DNA of 64,000 nucleotides from Ascochyta rabiei (taxonomy: Eukaryota > Ascomycota > Dothideomycetes > Pleosporales > Didymellaceae), in the NCBI RefSeq assembly GCF_004011695.2, contig NC_082420.1, positions 372,001 to 436,000 on the forward strand. Reading direction: 5' to 3'. Below, piece by piece: positions 40,274 through 52,741 of the stretch (position 1 is the stretch's first letter; every line of letters begins with the position of its first letter). A model generated the notes under the pieces. The model worked only from the letters and a program-made list of their open reading frames with translations, did no database searches and had not been told where the DNA came from. Made by a program: the position numbers and the translations under genes.

Positions 40274-43200
40274 GGTGGTGCCTGGAGTCAGCCTCGAGGC
40301 TGTCTTCGTAGGGCAGAGGCGGTGTCCGGCAGCGCTGTTAGGCAAGCGAAGGATACGAGAGGAACAATGGTGAATAAGCCTGACCGGTGAGAGCTAGTGG
40401 TGCTTCATACGGATCGTGCGGGTATTAAGAGGACGAAGGGTGGCGAGGCTCAGCCAGCGACTGCACAGGCGTGTTGCTGGAGTGGCCTGGGGAAGGAGCT
40501 ACTGGGGCAGTCGCAAACAAGTCGCAAACGAAGGCTGTAGCAACGTCAGTCCACGCGCATTCACTCGAGCGGTCACGGTCAGCCACTGCAGCGCTGCGCC
40601 ACAGCAATCACAGCTGGACAGGGTGCAATGGCATGGTATGGTCGACCGGAGAGCGCGATGGTACACACCTAGAATCTGTGGGAGAAGGCGAGGAGCTTCG
40701 TGGAAGCCAGATGGCGCTAGTTGACAGCCTGGTGATCAGATTTTGGCAGAATGTGGGTGCGGGTGCGAGTGAGGCAGTGCTGCTGCGCCTGCTTGCGGGA
40801 CTACGAGGCTGCTTCCATAGGGTGCCGTGAAAGGTACAAAGAGGGCCGATGGTAGCAGATGGACCTTGGAGAGCTTTCAAAGAAGTCGAAACTTGGAAAG
40901 CAGGCTCGCACGGGCGAATCGAGGGAATGCCCAGGGAGAAGACGCGCCAATTCAACCCCATGGCGATCAAGTGTTGTCTAGTGATTGCCCAGCACTCTTG
41001 CACTGCCCCCGTCCTGCCAAGAGACCAGTCCGCTTTCGTTTGGCGGCCAAGGGACACCAGCTAGCCTCGAAACAGCTAGCCTCGAACAAGCTAGCTGCCT
41101 TAGGCACCTCGCATCGGCGGTCCAAGAACCAACCATCAAAACGCAGACTCTTGTTTCAGATCAAGCTGTCTGCTGAGACTCGTCAGCTTGTGCACCTTCT
41201 TCCTCTGCGTGTACGCTGATCTCTGCGCGTGACAACAAGGCAACGACATGCCATGCATTCGCTATGGCAACTGCTGTCGCACACAGGGAGCCGCACGAAC
41301 CCAATGGGGGAGTCGCCGCTGGGTGACTTAGATGAGGCCAAGCAATGCTCCTTGTCAGGGCGTCATATTACAGCAAATACCTCGCGACGCGCGACTCTCC
41401 TGGAAGCTTGTTCCTCGCCTTGCCGTTCTCATCGATAACCACAACGACAACAATGGGTCCTCGTACGCAAAGGGCCACTTCTCAGCTCACCAATGCCACT
41501 GTAAGGGGCACAGACATGGTGTTGGCTGTTGTTTGCCGCCAGCACAGCCCCCAGCGACTTTTTGAGCTTGCCCCCACCGCCGGCAAAATCTTCTGGTTGA
41601 CGCTGGCGGTTGGTACCCCAGTCAAGACCAAGCATCCGTGTCCTGGCGATCAAGCGCATCCAGGGCACACGAAGCCAAGACAACGTCACCTCCGACGACG
41701 CCAAGCGTGGAAATTGACCCGCTCCGCGATGACCTTCGTTCGAGTACGCTCCCGTCTCCTGCTTGTGCGCGTCAGAGACGCTGAGAAGGCTCAAGCTTGT
41801 TATCCCTGCTTTCAACCATCTTAAATTCACGCAAATGGGCCGTGTTACGATAGGTGATGTGGACACTAGCCTCTGGGTAAATTCGCCCTCGCAGGCAGGC
41901 TCCACGCGTGTGTGACGGTCGTGTTAGAGTTTCCAAGCCTCTAAACCACTGGTCTTGACACGACATGTTGATGCTTGCTACGCACAAGATTCGCTGATGA
42001 ATCCAGCTGATCTTCTCCAGCTTGGCATATCCAATCGCAAAACAAAACCGACCTTGTGCTCATCAGCTGGTTTTTAGGTTCACCCCGCAAACGGCTCTCT
42101 ACCATGCGCATTGCTGTCACACCCCACCGCATGCAAGTTCTGAAATCGTTTTGATAATCGCAATCAAAGACAAACTCGATGCACGGTTTTATTACGGGTG
42201 TGGCACTTAAATGTCGCATTCACAAAAGTTATAAAGGGAGGAAACCCAGCCTCTCGTATTAAAGAAGTAGCCGGCTACACGCCGACGATCCTTGATCATA
42301 CGAGGAGGTGTATTTGCCTAATCTCGGTGGCCAAACATGCTGCTCTCATTAAACTGAAGAATAAACGTATTGAAGGAACCAGCAAGTATGACAGGGTTTT
42401 ATTGTGACAGTCTCCGTAAAGGTATTCGTTCTATTCTACGTTGGCTCTCAACTGGTCATTACATTTAATTGTACAGCCTTATACTCTACGGTTCACAATC
42501 TCTGTCAAGTTATTTATCCATACTACAAAGGATGAGTCGCTTCTGTCGTTCATGTACTGAACGGTCTCAAGGCCGGGACATTACCACCTGAGCATGATGC
42601 AGAGAGCCGTGTCGATGTCGCCCAGCTCAGCATGTCCGGTCGCTATGAGTTCGTGGTTTTTAATCCAATCGACTACTTCTTCGTCCGCTAGGTAAGACCT
42701 CTACTTTTTGTATCAGGAAAACGCCGTTCCTAGGTACGTGGAGTAAGACAGTACTTTCCACAGATACTGAACTTCAGAGCCCTAGCAATCGACGAAGCGC
42801 CACACAACAAAAAGAACACCCCCTTTTCCAACCAGATAAATCCAAGCCAACCATGGAAAGTCCATAACCGTACTCCTCGAAGCGGGCCGAGCGCAGCAGC
42901 ACCAATAGTCTCCTTCGCCCCCTCGCCCCTCGCCCCCTCGCCCCCACCCCGCCTTACACAGCCTACCGTCTCGAACGCCTGCACCACGCACCCACGTCTC
43001 AACGACCACGACATCAAGGAAAATGAAAATTATCAGTTCTTGGCCGCCACTCACCCGCAACGCAAACCGGACTTGTTCTGCATGTGAAATAAAATTGGGA
43101 TTGTCGGAAGAGCATTCATCCGGTGTCTCGCTGGTGCACAACGCAATAAATTCCAATAAATTTCGACAACCTTCTAAGATGCTATTCAATGTGCATTATG

Positions 43201-43935
43201 TACTTATATATATATGTACAAGTGTCTTGATTAGGCGTAAACTTGAGGCGCATATTCTATAGTCTACTTGTTCCCTCTAATAATGCCTAGCTGGACGAAT
43301 CTATCGAGCCTTGCGGATGTATAACTTTCATTCAACCAAGCCTTGGCTAACAAGGCCATGGACAGGGCTGCGCCACTGTTAGGCGGGTAAGATTACGTCT
43401 TGCTTCCTGCCTATGGTGAATTCCGCTGCACTTGAAGCTTTTCATCTATCTACTTTACCCTTCCTTTTGAAGCGACATTCATTTACTTAGGGTTACACGA
43501 AATTACGAGCAAGAGGCACGCTCCCTCCTTTGTAACCACGACGTGCTGACTTGTCTGGCGAGAGCAAAGACCACTCAAGGCCATGAGGACTCGCTGGCAC
43601 AAACCTTCTTGTTCCGACCTAAACATAAGTCTCTGGGAAGACTGCTGGCCTTACTGCATAGCATGCGATAATCTCTGCCCATCTCGGGCAGAACTGCATG
43701 CATGCCAGGCTGAAGTTGGTACATCACCGTGAACTGTACCTACAGACGAGCGCCAGGGAGAGATGCGTCTGTACTGGCCATCGTGTGTTCGCTATCACTA
43801 CGGCGAGATACATCGTGTTTAAGATGACCAAGCCGGTCTGAACACGTCTGCGGGCACCAAACGTACCACCCGTCCATCAGTCTCGCTGAATCTCATCTAC
43901 AGCTCAATGTCAAATGCGATTGAGTTTCGAATAGC
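40274..43935. other. 3.6-kb gene-poor region
   Basis: No gene supported. Numerous short frames lack conserved motifs, splice support or good starts; the longest (41345..41824, plus) is basic and without a domain. A C-rich run of CCCCTCGCC units lies at about 42919-42955. The stretch 42400-43260 is AT-richer. No transposase or RNA gene was recognised. Confidence 0.5.
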
Positions 43936-44241
43936 TTGCTTGCACGCGGGATAGCAGATGAGGGGTTCGATCTGCACAGCCTTTTAACTCGCAAAAGGAA
44001 ACATGTGTCGTGGAGTGATGCCGAAAACGATGGGGAAAGCGATGAGGACGATGACAAGAGGAACACTGCAACTAAGAGGAAGGTACACATCACCACAGCG
44101 TCTATTGGACAGGCCGAGCTATCCGAGAGTGATGAGGGTGTGAATGTTGGTGACCCCGAATTGCAATCGCAGCCAAGACGAGGCTTGCTTTCCATGTCGT
44201 TCTGGCACGCTCGAAAGGGAAAGCTATCCCATGTCAACTGA
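43936..44241 (+). CDS. Small uncharacterised acidic/basic ORF
   Basis: 101 codons. Visible features are an acidic stretch (DAENDGESDEDDDKR) next to Lys/Arg runs (TRKRKH, KRK). No family recognised. The frame begins with an in-frame non-ATG-supported segment and stops just before the HET remnant. It may be a fragment or chance. Confidence 0.25.
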   Translation: MLARGIADEGFDLHSLLTRKRKHVSWSDAENDGESDEDDDKRNTATKRKVHITTASIGQAELSESDEGVNVGDPELQSQPRRGLLSMSFWHARKGKLSHVN

Positions 44242-45072
44242 CATTTGCGGAGGACAAATCTTCTGCAGTGACTGGTCTGGCCTCTCGCTTTCAGGCCATC
44301 ACCAGGGATGATTACGTTGCGGGCCGCTGGAAAATCAATGTTGAGCCATCTCTGTTTCGGAGCTGCGTGAATGGAGCCTTTCGAGTCGAGTCGTACAGAG
44401 CTCCCACCTGGAGCTGGTCCCGTATCGATGGAGTACTCACAACCCGGAACGCAAACCGGCTGAGTGAGGATCCAGCATCCTTTCTAATATTGCACCCTTG
44501 CGCTCAGGTCGATGGCGATAACCCGTTCGGGCACGTCACGGCTGGGAAACTTACGGTGAAATTCAGGGCAATGGAAGTCCATTGGAGCACTGAACGACGG
44601 GGTTGGTTATCATCCGGTCGACCTTAGGTGGTCAGAAGACTAATCACGAACTAACAATCCTCGACTAAGATGGCAACCCAGTCGGTTGCTGGGACTATGA
44701 TGATCGTCTCCACTGCCTATTTATCACCCGGTTCACCCTAGGCAGGTGGCACAAACCAAGCCAACACCGAAGCTAGGTTAGCGTACAAACCCGCAGAAAT
44801 CAATACCGATGCATACAGAACTGCAGCCCGAGATCTGGTCCCCTCTCTGGTCAAGGGTAATCTACGTACCAGGGGATCTGCTGCTGGTCAAGGGCCAGGT
44901 GACTCGTAGGCAAACGCCTGGTGGGACCGACGAAGGCAACGTAGACTTCGTTACAATCTTGGTATCCAGACCGACACAAGGAAATAAGGATGAGTACCAA
45001 CGCGTAGGAATAGGAGAATTGACCGGGTGGGATGACAATATTGCATTCGTTCCGACGTTAGCAGTTGTCTAG
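44199..45072 (+). pseudogene. HET-family C-terminal remnant
   Basis: The frame through 44268..44627 reads LTFAEDKSSAVTGLASRFQ, DDYVAGRWK, YRAPTWSWSRIDG. These are the hallmark 'DKLxALSGLA', 'YxAGLW' and 'APSWSWAxxDG' blocks found C-terminal to HET domains. A stop at 44627 interrupts it. Further HET-like C-terminal sequence resumes in 44809..45072 (VTILVSRPTQGNKDEYQRVG). No HET domain (YxxLSYxWG) is seen upstream. It is best read as a decayed, N-terminally deleted HET gene with at least one stop or frameshift; introns could explain part of it. Confidence 0.6.
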
Positions 45073-46174
45073 ACATCATACCAGCGACGCCACACAGGAA
45101 AGCAGGGCGTACCAACACGCTTTATATAAGTTGTCTGAATTTCACTATGTGTTTTTCGCACTTTGCCACTTTGTTCCTGGAGGAACGGGCCATTAGTTTT
45201 AATGAACAAGTTACAAATCTCGACATCTCGACATCTCGCGAGGATTAACCATAGCGCTCAACCTGCTCTACTAACTGGTGGCCTACTCGAATTAGTGGCT
45301 AGGTGGGTAACCGCTAGCCTGCTGTATATTTTTGGATATTCTTTTATACCTCTTAGGGAGGTCTTGAACGTTGAGCTTAGGCTTCTAAAACCGGTGCTTC
45401 ATTTTGCGTACGCCGAATGCGTGTGCTCGGCACTGAGGAGGGGGCTTTGGTGTTGACGGGACATCGAGGTTTCGAGTGCGGGAAATGGATGGTAAGGAGG
45501 TCTAGTTCGGTGTGCGCTGTGTTTCCAGGAAGGGGGCAGTGAGGGGGTTGGTGAGAGGAGGGGACATAGGAAAGAAAAGATGCACGAGGGAGGTGCGCGA
45601 GGAGAGACGTAGAAGGAAGGTTGAGTTGTGGGTGGTGAATGGGAAGGGGAAGGGGAAGGAGAAGGAGGCGCATTCAAGGAGCTAGATCCAACTCCATCGA
45701 CGCTTCAACCATCGAGGCTGTTGTGGGCTGGTAACCTTGCATAAGTCGGAGTTTCTGCTTCGTGGGCTGCAAGGATCGAGTGGCGGAGAGGAAGTCGTGA
45801 TGACGCGCTACTCGATAGTCCGGGTTGTGGAGGGTGTCAATGGAAACGAAGTATGACGGTGTGCTTTGAGAGTCCATGATTAGCTTCAAGTGCCTGGAAA
45901 GAAAAACTGGTGTAGGAGACAGATAAGGTCGGCATTGAAGAGAGAGATGAATATGAAGGAGAGAAGTAAACTGAGGCGGCAGTGCAAGTTCATGCCAGAG
46001 AGGACTGAGCTTTCAGCGGCCATGCTGAGCGTGCGCAGTGGAGTGAGAACCCGGGAGAGAGCGTGCCAAAATCTGTTGCCAAGTCATATTCGGTACGCTT
46101 GTTTCTGCCTCTGCTGCCCTCATAGCTATTTCCAGGCTATTGTAAGATCCCGGTCTGACAATCCGTAAATTTCC
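45073..46174. other. Intergenic, partly low-complexity
   Basis: A G/A-rich stretch (about 45520-45670) generates Pro/Ser-rich antisense frames. A 71-codon minus frame at 45674..45889 has no features. Nothing else seen. Confidence 0.45.
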
Positions 46175-48582
46175 TCAGTGGATACGAAATGTCGTTGTCT
46201 CCAACAGGCCTGCTCGTTCTGCTTCAATGGCCTCGCCATGCATCAGTCCATGAACGTAAGCCTCTCCTTTCAGAGTACAGTGGATTCCGTCTCCAGTATC
46301 AGAAGGGTCAACAATCCTTCTCAAAATGAACGGAGTGTCTGCTCCTTTCAGAACCACCAGCATGTCTCCAACCTGCGTTTCTTTGGGGCCCAACCCAACG
46401 TAGCCTCTCTCACCCACAACCAGCGTGTTGTTCTGCGTAATCATATGCACCAAGCTCTTCACCATGTGCACGTGCTGTGGTGTGATCGACGCTAGCATCT
46501 CACCAGTCTCTTTCTGAGAATAACCGTTTTTCGCATCGAACAGGATGAATGGTTGCTTTTCGACGCGGCCTTGCCACCACTCGGCAAATGCAATTTCCTC
46601 GAAAATTGGTAATACCTTCATTCTCATGAATGCCTCTAGTGCGGAAGCAGATGCCGTCACGCTGTGTCGAAACGCGTCTTGTAAAGTCGAGTTCTCGGTA
46701 AAGGGATAACACACTCAGTCCAGGTCTCTCCAGACAGAGTCTTGTGTATGCTGCTGACCATCTGTTGTGACCGAGTCACTGTCTTCATCCGTCTCGGAGT
46801 CTATCTCCTCAACAGAGCAATCGGGTTGCAAGTGTTTGAATGCATGGTCCGGATGTATGCCCTCCGCCCCAAGAAAGCAGGGATGGCAGAGGTCAAAATC
46901 AGGACATATCTTACACTTGTGGCGTACGCCACATATAGTCTTGCTGCATCCATCGCAGGTTGCATCATGTATAGCAGGGCTGTTGGCAACGAGCCGACTC
47001 CACTGTAACAGACACGCGTTGTTTGGCACTTGAGAGCGATCCGATAATTTACCCACAGAAGCCACTGAGTCACTGAGAATACCCGAGACTTCAAGTACGG
47101 TGTTGTTCCGAATCTTGGCATCTGCGGTTGTGCCTTTGGCTGCGGCGAAGCGATCTTTGAGTATGAGCCGACGCTGGCTCCTCTCTTGGAAATGACGTAG
47201 ACGCGTAGCTTGCGTCCAATCTGGACACCAGGAAGGCAAGTTGTTCATACGGAGCCAGTCATTTTTGACTCCACGTTGTGCGCAGTTGCGTTGCAAGGGA
47301 GCTCCATGCTCGTCCTGGTCTGCAGTGACGTGGCGAAGAGCGTCGAGCGACTGACTGTGTCGAATCAGGCTCCCCGTGACGTGTATCACCCACTCGTGAG
47401 GAGGCAGATCGTAACGTATGAGGTCGGAAGGTGGGTTGACTGCTAATCCAACAAACCCATTCACAAGATCTCGGGGATCTGGCAGACCATCAGCTCGCTG
47501 CGAACGCTTGATAAAAGCTCTTTGCCCGCGATATACGAAAACAGGTAGCGAACAAGGGGAACCCGCAAAACCTCTATGAATTTGTAGTCCTTGGGATGCA
47601 CATACCTGTGGCAGAGCGAATTCCGTTGTCCAAGATGAGGCTGACTAAATCCTCGGTACGCTGAGTCCTCATTCTTCTACTGTCAAGGATGTGGGTCAAG
47701 TGTATATATGGACTGGAGAAGGCTGTCTTGGCTAGATTCCTCGTCCCAGGTTTATCGAAAACACCGCGACAGCAAGCGTCTGCACTAAACAGGTGAAGCC
47801 GTACCGACTCAATGTAGTCCTCGAGGTCCTTATCGGTGAAGACGTTGTTCCCGGAGTGAAACAGAATTCGCTTGGCTAACGCCTGCTCAATCCGCGTCAG
47901 ATCGGAGAAGCTTGTATGTTTGCCCGTCTACCGCAGCGACAAAGAAAATATGGCTGGGCTTCGGGCTGCGGGAAATGAGATCGGGCAAGCTTACCGCTTC
48001 TTGGAACGTCCATGCTCGGTACCACCAAGTATCAAAACGTAAGTTCAACGCAAAAAGATCATACGGTGCTTCTTCGTAATGTCTTGCATGGTCTTTTCCG
48101 TACAGAGGGACCTTATCGGACACGTCAGTCTTTGAGCGTTCCCCCAACCAAACGAGGACCTGTTCCGCCTGGAAGTAGATCTTGTCCATCATTGCGACTT
48201 GACTCGTTCGTTCCTGGATATTCGTTTGATCGATACAGACAGCGTCTACCTGGGTTGTAACTCTAGTTAGCGTGAAGCCCTTGGGACACCGCTTGTTTGT
48301 GTTGGCACATACCCACAATGTACGTGGTCTGTTCGCGTTTTGCATGACTTTCAAGGCATCATGCAGATTCTTTGTCACCGTATGCTTGGATCCGTCCAGT
48401 ATAATCTCCATGGAATCTTCCCATTCTCCCCAAACATACGATAAAGCCTCATACGTCGGGTCGGAGAGCAGGCTGACGATCTTCAGTATGCAGTTGACGG
48501 ATTTCGAGTCCTGTTCACGTGGAGCAACCTCTAACAATCGGATTTGTTGATCACTGGTGCTCAGTGGTTGCCACCGGTCCAT
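46175..48582 (-). CDS. HET-domain protein with ZZ zinc finger, broken by in-frame TGA
   Basis: Four exons fit: 48313..48582, 47995..48249, 47606..47927 and 46175..47478. Introns are 63, 67 and 127 nt (GTATGT, GTAAGC, GTATGT donors; AG acceptors). The reading is 717 codons including an internal TGA at 46715-46717. HET motifs: YEALSYVWGEWED, LWVDAVCIDQTN (joined over intron 1), QVAMMDKIYFQAEQVLVWLGE, RAWTFQEA, and RSATDPRDLVNGFVGLAV over intron 3. A ZZ-type finger follows (CDGCSKTICGVRHKCKICPD, CHPCF). The C-terminus has VGLGPKETQVGDMLVVLKGA and YVHGLMHGEA, conserved in the HET family, so sequence after the TGA is under the same frame and was clearly coding. It may be a recent pseudogene, a readthrough stop, or a small undetected intron. 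Confidence 0.8.
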
Positions 48583-48879
48583 ATCGGCTAGTGTTTAGTT
48601 CGATGGAAGTGTGTGGTCGTAACGATGTGAGTTTTGAGGGGTGGGGTTGTTAGGCTAACCCTCTTAGTGCTTACTTTTTACACTTCCCACCTTCTATCTC
48701 TGTACATCTCTCCATCTTTCTATAATAGAGACAATGTAATTCTACTTTTGAAAATAAAATTCCATGTGTACAACCACCTTTGCTGGTCTATGCTGAGGCT
48801 AATGTATTAGTGTTATGTACACAAACAGTGTATACCTAAAAAGATACCCTACAATTAAGAGTTAGGCCTCCACTGCCGT
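48583..48879. other. Short AT-rich intergenic gap
   Basis: Between the HET/ZZ start and the transporter stop; no gene. AT-rich segment near 48720-48850. Confidence 0.5.
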
Positions 48880-50833
48880 CTATCCAGCCTCCTCGCCTTC
48901 CACCTCCTCGTTTACGTCCTTCTTCTTCAGCCTCGGCAGCTGGATGGCTAGGACAAGCGCGTTGGCTACGGCGAAGACGACGATCGCCGAGACGAAGGTC
49001 AGTTTCAAACTGCGGTTGTAGGCGTCGATGACCTGCGCTTGATGCTTGGGGTCGAGATCTACGATACTGCGGACGGATTTGCGGACTGTGAGGATGATCT
49101 GGAGTTTCTTAGCCCTATGCATGGGTTTGGATTGGTTGGGACGGTGAGAGTGAGTTAGGTAGTTTTGAGTGTGAAGGAGTATTCTTGCTTGAATGAAATG
49201 ATACACACCTCGTCTTTGTGTCGTCCGGTGACGAGTCGATTTAGATACGCGGTCAGTGCGTTTTGCAGAATCAGACTGCTGAACGACACGCCCATGACAA
49301 CGCCCAAGCTGCGCCAGAGGAGCAGGGTACTGGTCATGACGGCTTGGTCTTCCTGCGTACTCGTCGCGAGGACAGCGAGAGAGGTTGCAGGGAACGAAAG
49401 ACCCTGTCCAATGCTCGATGGGATGAGGAAGATGCTCGCCAGCCATGCTGGGATACCGTCCCACATGGCACTCAGGCATACGCTCCCGACGAGCATTGAT
49501 ATTGTGCCGACGACGATGAGCCACTTCATCCGCCCCGTGGCTGTCATGATGAATCCACAGCTCACTCCGCAGACGGTCAGCGCGAGGGAGGGCCCGCCAA
49601 GACGAAAGCCAGACACCGAAGCTGACTCGAGCTTGACGGCTTGGAAGTACAACGGCGCGTTGAAGAGAATTGTGTTGATGCCCAGCGCAGCAAAGAAATT
49701 GTTGAACACCAGACTCCCCCTCGGTCTACTGAACAGCATGGGCAGGGGCATGACAGCGCGCTTCGCCCGGCTCTCGACGCGGATCAGCACAGAACCAGCG
49801 ACGCCGGCAACGATGAGCGATGTGATTACAAACGGGTGCTTCCACGGGTACACATTGCCTCCGAGATTGAGGCCTAAGATGAGGGCTGCGACAGAGCCGG
49901 TGAGCAGGATCGACCCAGCAATGTCGAAGCCGCGCATAGCATCTCGTATTCCTAAGCCTGACCGCTTGTGCAGATTTGGGCCGAGGGTGGAGGGTGTGGT
50001 GAAGAAAGCGTTTATTAAGAGAAGAACGAAGACGGGGATCTGGATGGCAAACGTCATCCGCCAGCCCAGTTTATCGCACAAGAAGCCGCCAAAAGCTGCA
50101 CCGCAGGCTGAGCCGCCGCCGTAGAAAAGGTTGATGTACGCTTGGTACGTGCCGCGGACGTCGATGCTGACCAGATCGTTGGTCATGACGTTGCCCATGG
50201 AGAGGACGCCGGCGGCGCCGATACCACAGAAGGCGCGGGCGGCGATGAAGGAGCCGATGGACTGGGCGAAAGCACACCATGCTGTCGTTGCTGTGATGAT
50301 GACAAGACCGGAGAGGTAGAGAGGTCGGCGGCCGATGGTGTCGGACAGCCGGCCCATGAGAGGTTGGAGTGAGGTGGAAGTCAAGAGGAAGGCGGTTGAG
50401 AGCCAGGAGGCCGAGTTGGAGGCGTGGAAGTAGGAGGTGATTACCGGGTGCGACGAGGCCATGAGGGTGGAGTCAAACATGGCGACCTGATGGCGTGAGC
50501 AATATTTCATCTGGATGAAAGACACACTTGGCCTACAAAATACCCCATCAGAATACCTCCAAACACACATCTAAAGCGCCAAGTAGGCACGCCCTCCAAC
50601 AGGCCATTTTTCTGAAATTTCACAAGATGCTCCGCTTCCGTTCTCGATATTGTTTTCCCGAGTTCCGGAAACCGCGGTACTTCCTGAGCACCCTCTCCTA
50701 ACTCTTGCGCAGCCAAAACATCCTCGTCCTGGATCGGTACGGGGTCCGCTTGGCGCAGCGATGATGCAAGAAGGGGGGTTCGCTCCGAGGATGTGGTAGC
50801 GGACGTTGCACCGGCATGCGCGGAAGATGGCAT
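48880..50833 (-). CDS. MFS vacuolar amino-acid transporter, VBA/Fnx type (DHA2-like)
   Basis: Proton antiporter family moving (mostly basic) amino acids into the vacuole. Three exons: 50528..50833, 49209..50486 and 48880..49107. Introns are 41 nt (GTGTGT...CAG) and 101 nt. The product is 603 aa, with about 14 predicted membrane spans. An acidic N-tail (SSERTPLLASS) has a dileucine-like vacuolar sorting signal. The first splice gives MGYFVGQ-VAMFDSTLMASSHPVI. Motifs: LMGRLSDTIGRRPLYL (MFS motif A), CGIGAAGVLSMGNVMTNDLV, and RGTYQAYINLFYGGGSACGA. The last exon has VRKSVRSIVDLDPKHQAQVIDAYNRSL and an acidic tail. This resembles S. pombe Fnx1/Fnx2 and yeast Vba1/2. The 41-nt intron is the shortest I infer here. 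It diverges from the amidotransferase gene. Confidence 0.9.
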
Positions 50834-51095
50834 GTCGACAAGGCACTGCACCAGCTCCACTCTTCGACAGCACTTCCCAACAGAGCGTTGAAGTGTTGGA
50901 CGAATGTGGAGAAATAGCGATGAGCGTCATCGGCGCCGAACATTGCGTTACGGTTGATAACGACGCTTCTACCGACGCTCCCAACCGCATCGCGTTAAGT
51001 CTCCCGAGCTTCGCCGCCACCTGCCCTGCATCGCCGCTATCAACCATCGAACCCCATGTGCAGCCAGATTCCACCTCTGCAAGACACACACCGGG

Positions 51096-51941
51096 ATGAA
51101 GACGCCACTACGAATAGCGGTTCTGCAGTGCGACACGCCGCCACCCGACGTGGTCGCGCTGTATGGCGCCTACGACCGCATCTTTACGACTCTGCTGGAG
51201 AAGGCGGCGGAGGGCCTCGGCCTGGATCCGAAAAAGGATCTCGAGTTGAGCGCATTTGAAGTGGTGACGAAGCAGGAGTACCCTGAGATTGAGGATGTGG
51301 ACGCTGTACTGATCAGCGGCTCGAGTGAGTACTATGTATGCAGTGGCTGGCGAGGGGCACGTGCTGAGCAGGGACAGAGCACAACTCGTTCGACAGCGAC
51401 CCGTGGATCTTGAAGCTGGTTGCGTTTACCGAGAAGCTGCTCAAGCAAGACCGCGTGCGCATCATTGGCGTGTGTTTTGGGCATCAGATTGTTGGACGAG
51501 CTATGGGCGTCAAGGTGGGACGCAGCGACAACGGGTGGGAGATCTCGGTGCTGCCTGTCGAGCTCACGGCGAAGGGGAAGGAGGTGTTCCAGCAAGACAC
51601 GCTCGTAGGTCAGAAGCTCACATGTCCCTGTTCTGTGCTGATTGTTGCAGGCCATCCACCAGATGCACAAAGACATCGTTTTCGAGTACCCTGAAGGGGT
51701 GGAGAAACTCGGCGCATCGCCGCGCTGCTTGACGCAGGGCATGTACCAGAAAGGCAGGCTGATTTCGGTGCAAGGACACCCAGAGTTTCACGAGGGGATT
51801 GTCAGCCGGCTCGTCAAGATGAGGCACCAGCAAGGCATCTTCGAAGATGAGCAGGCGAGGGATGCGCTGAGCAGGGTTGGGGACAAGCACGACGGGGTTG
51901 TGATTGCGCAGGCATTCTTGAGGTTCTTGCTGGAGGACTGA
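51096..51941 (+). CDS. Class I glutamine amidotransferase-like protein
   Basis: Three exons: 51096..51324, 51378..51604 and 51651..51941. Introns are 53 nt (GTGAGT) and 46 nt (GTAGGT). The product is 248 aa. Triad-type GATase1 features: nucleophile in IIGVCFGHQIVGRAMG, and the His-x-Glu in VQGHPEF. DAVLISGS-KHNSFDSDPWI is joined by splice 1 and LAIHQMHKDIVF by splice 2. It resembles the free-standing GATase group with yeast YLR126C; the substrate is not known from sequence. The tail VVIAQAFLRFLLED is typical of that group. Confidence 0.9.
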
Positions 51942-52741
51942 GTCGCCTGCATTTGGTGGGGGTTCCAGTGCAGGATAGATGGACGTCACGAAGCCAAGAT
52001 GGGTATCTGGGCATGAGGTCACACAAGGATCCGATCCTGGCATAGTATCGTAGTATCGAATTATCGAATTATCGAAGCATCGAAGCATCGAAGCATTACC
52101 ACATCGACACATCGACTATTTCGGGATGGGAGGCGGAAGCAGTGCAGAAAGCGGCCTAGTGCAGCAGCACCGAGGGACCCTTTGTGCTACAGTACCAGGC
52201 TACGTAGGACAAGCCTCAGCATGGCAGCGTGGGGGCAGCGTGGGGTGCAGCCAGGAGCGAGGTGCGAGGTGCGAGGTGCGAGGTGCCAAGTGGCCTCTTG
52301 CCAGCCGTGCAGTCTGGCGTGAAAGCAGCTGCAGGTGAAACGCTCCAGACGACGGTGTTGTTGATGGTGGGGAGAGACGGAGAGGTGCATCTGTAGCGAC
52401 GGCAACGACGGCCTAGCGCACGCACTGATAGGTGGGCCGCGAACTGTCCAACGGCGTGGCGGCGTGGCGGCGTGGCGGCGTGGGGAGGAGAGACTAAAGC
52501 GGATGCTTGCGACGCTTCACGGACAGGGACGACGGCCAGTTCCAGCTCCTCCACGACGCTCGTTAGACGCTCCGCTCTGCCTCCCTCCCCCCCTGACCGG
52601 CCGCGCCGCACAGGTTTCTTGGTCGCCGTACAGACGTTGACTATCCCGCGCAGCTGCTGCATGGCCTGCTGCTGATCGCTCATCGCTACGTGGACCGCTA
52701 GCCTGCCTGCCCTGCCCTGCCCTGCCCTGCCCTCCTGCACC
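51942..52741. other. Intergenic with several simple tandem repeats
   Basis: Four arrays: TATCGAA/CATCGAA-like 10-bp units (about 52047-52093), GCGAGGTGCGAGGT (about 52257-52290), GGCGTGGC (about 52453-52486), and CCTGCCCTG (about 52706-52735), the last just before YND1. No gene supported. Confidence 0.55.

Noticed and set aside
41345..41824. A 159-codon plus-strand frame
   Set aside because: No domain, no splice or neighbour support; Arg/Thr-rich chance frame.
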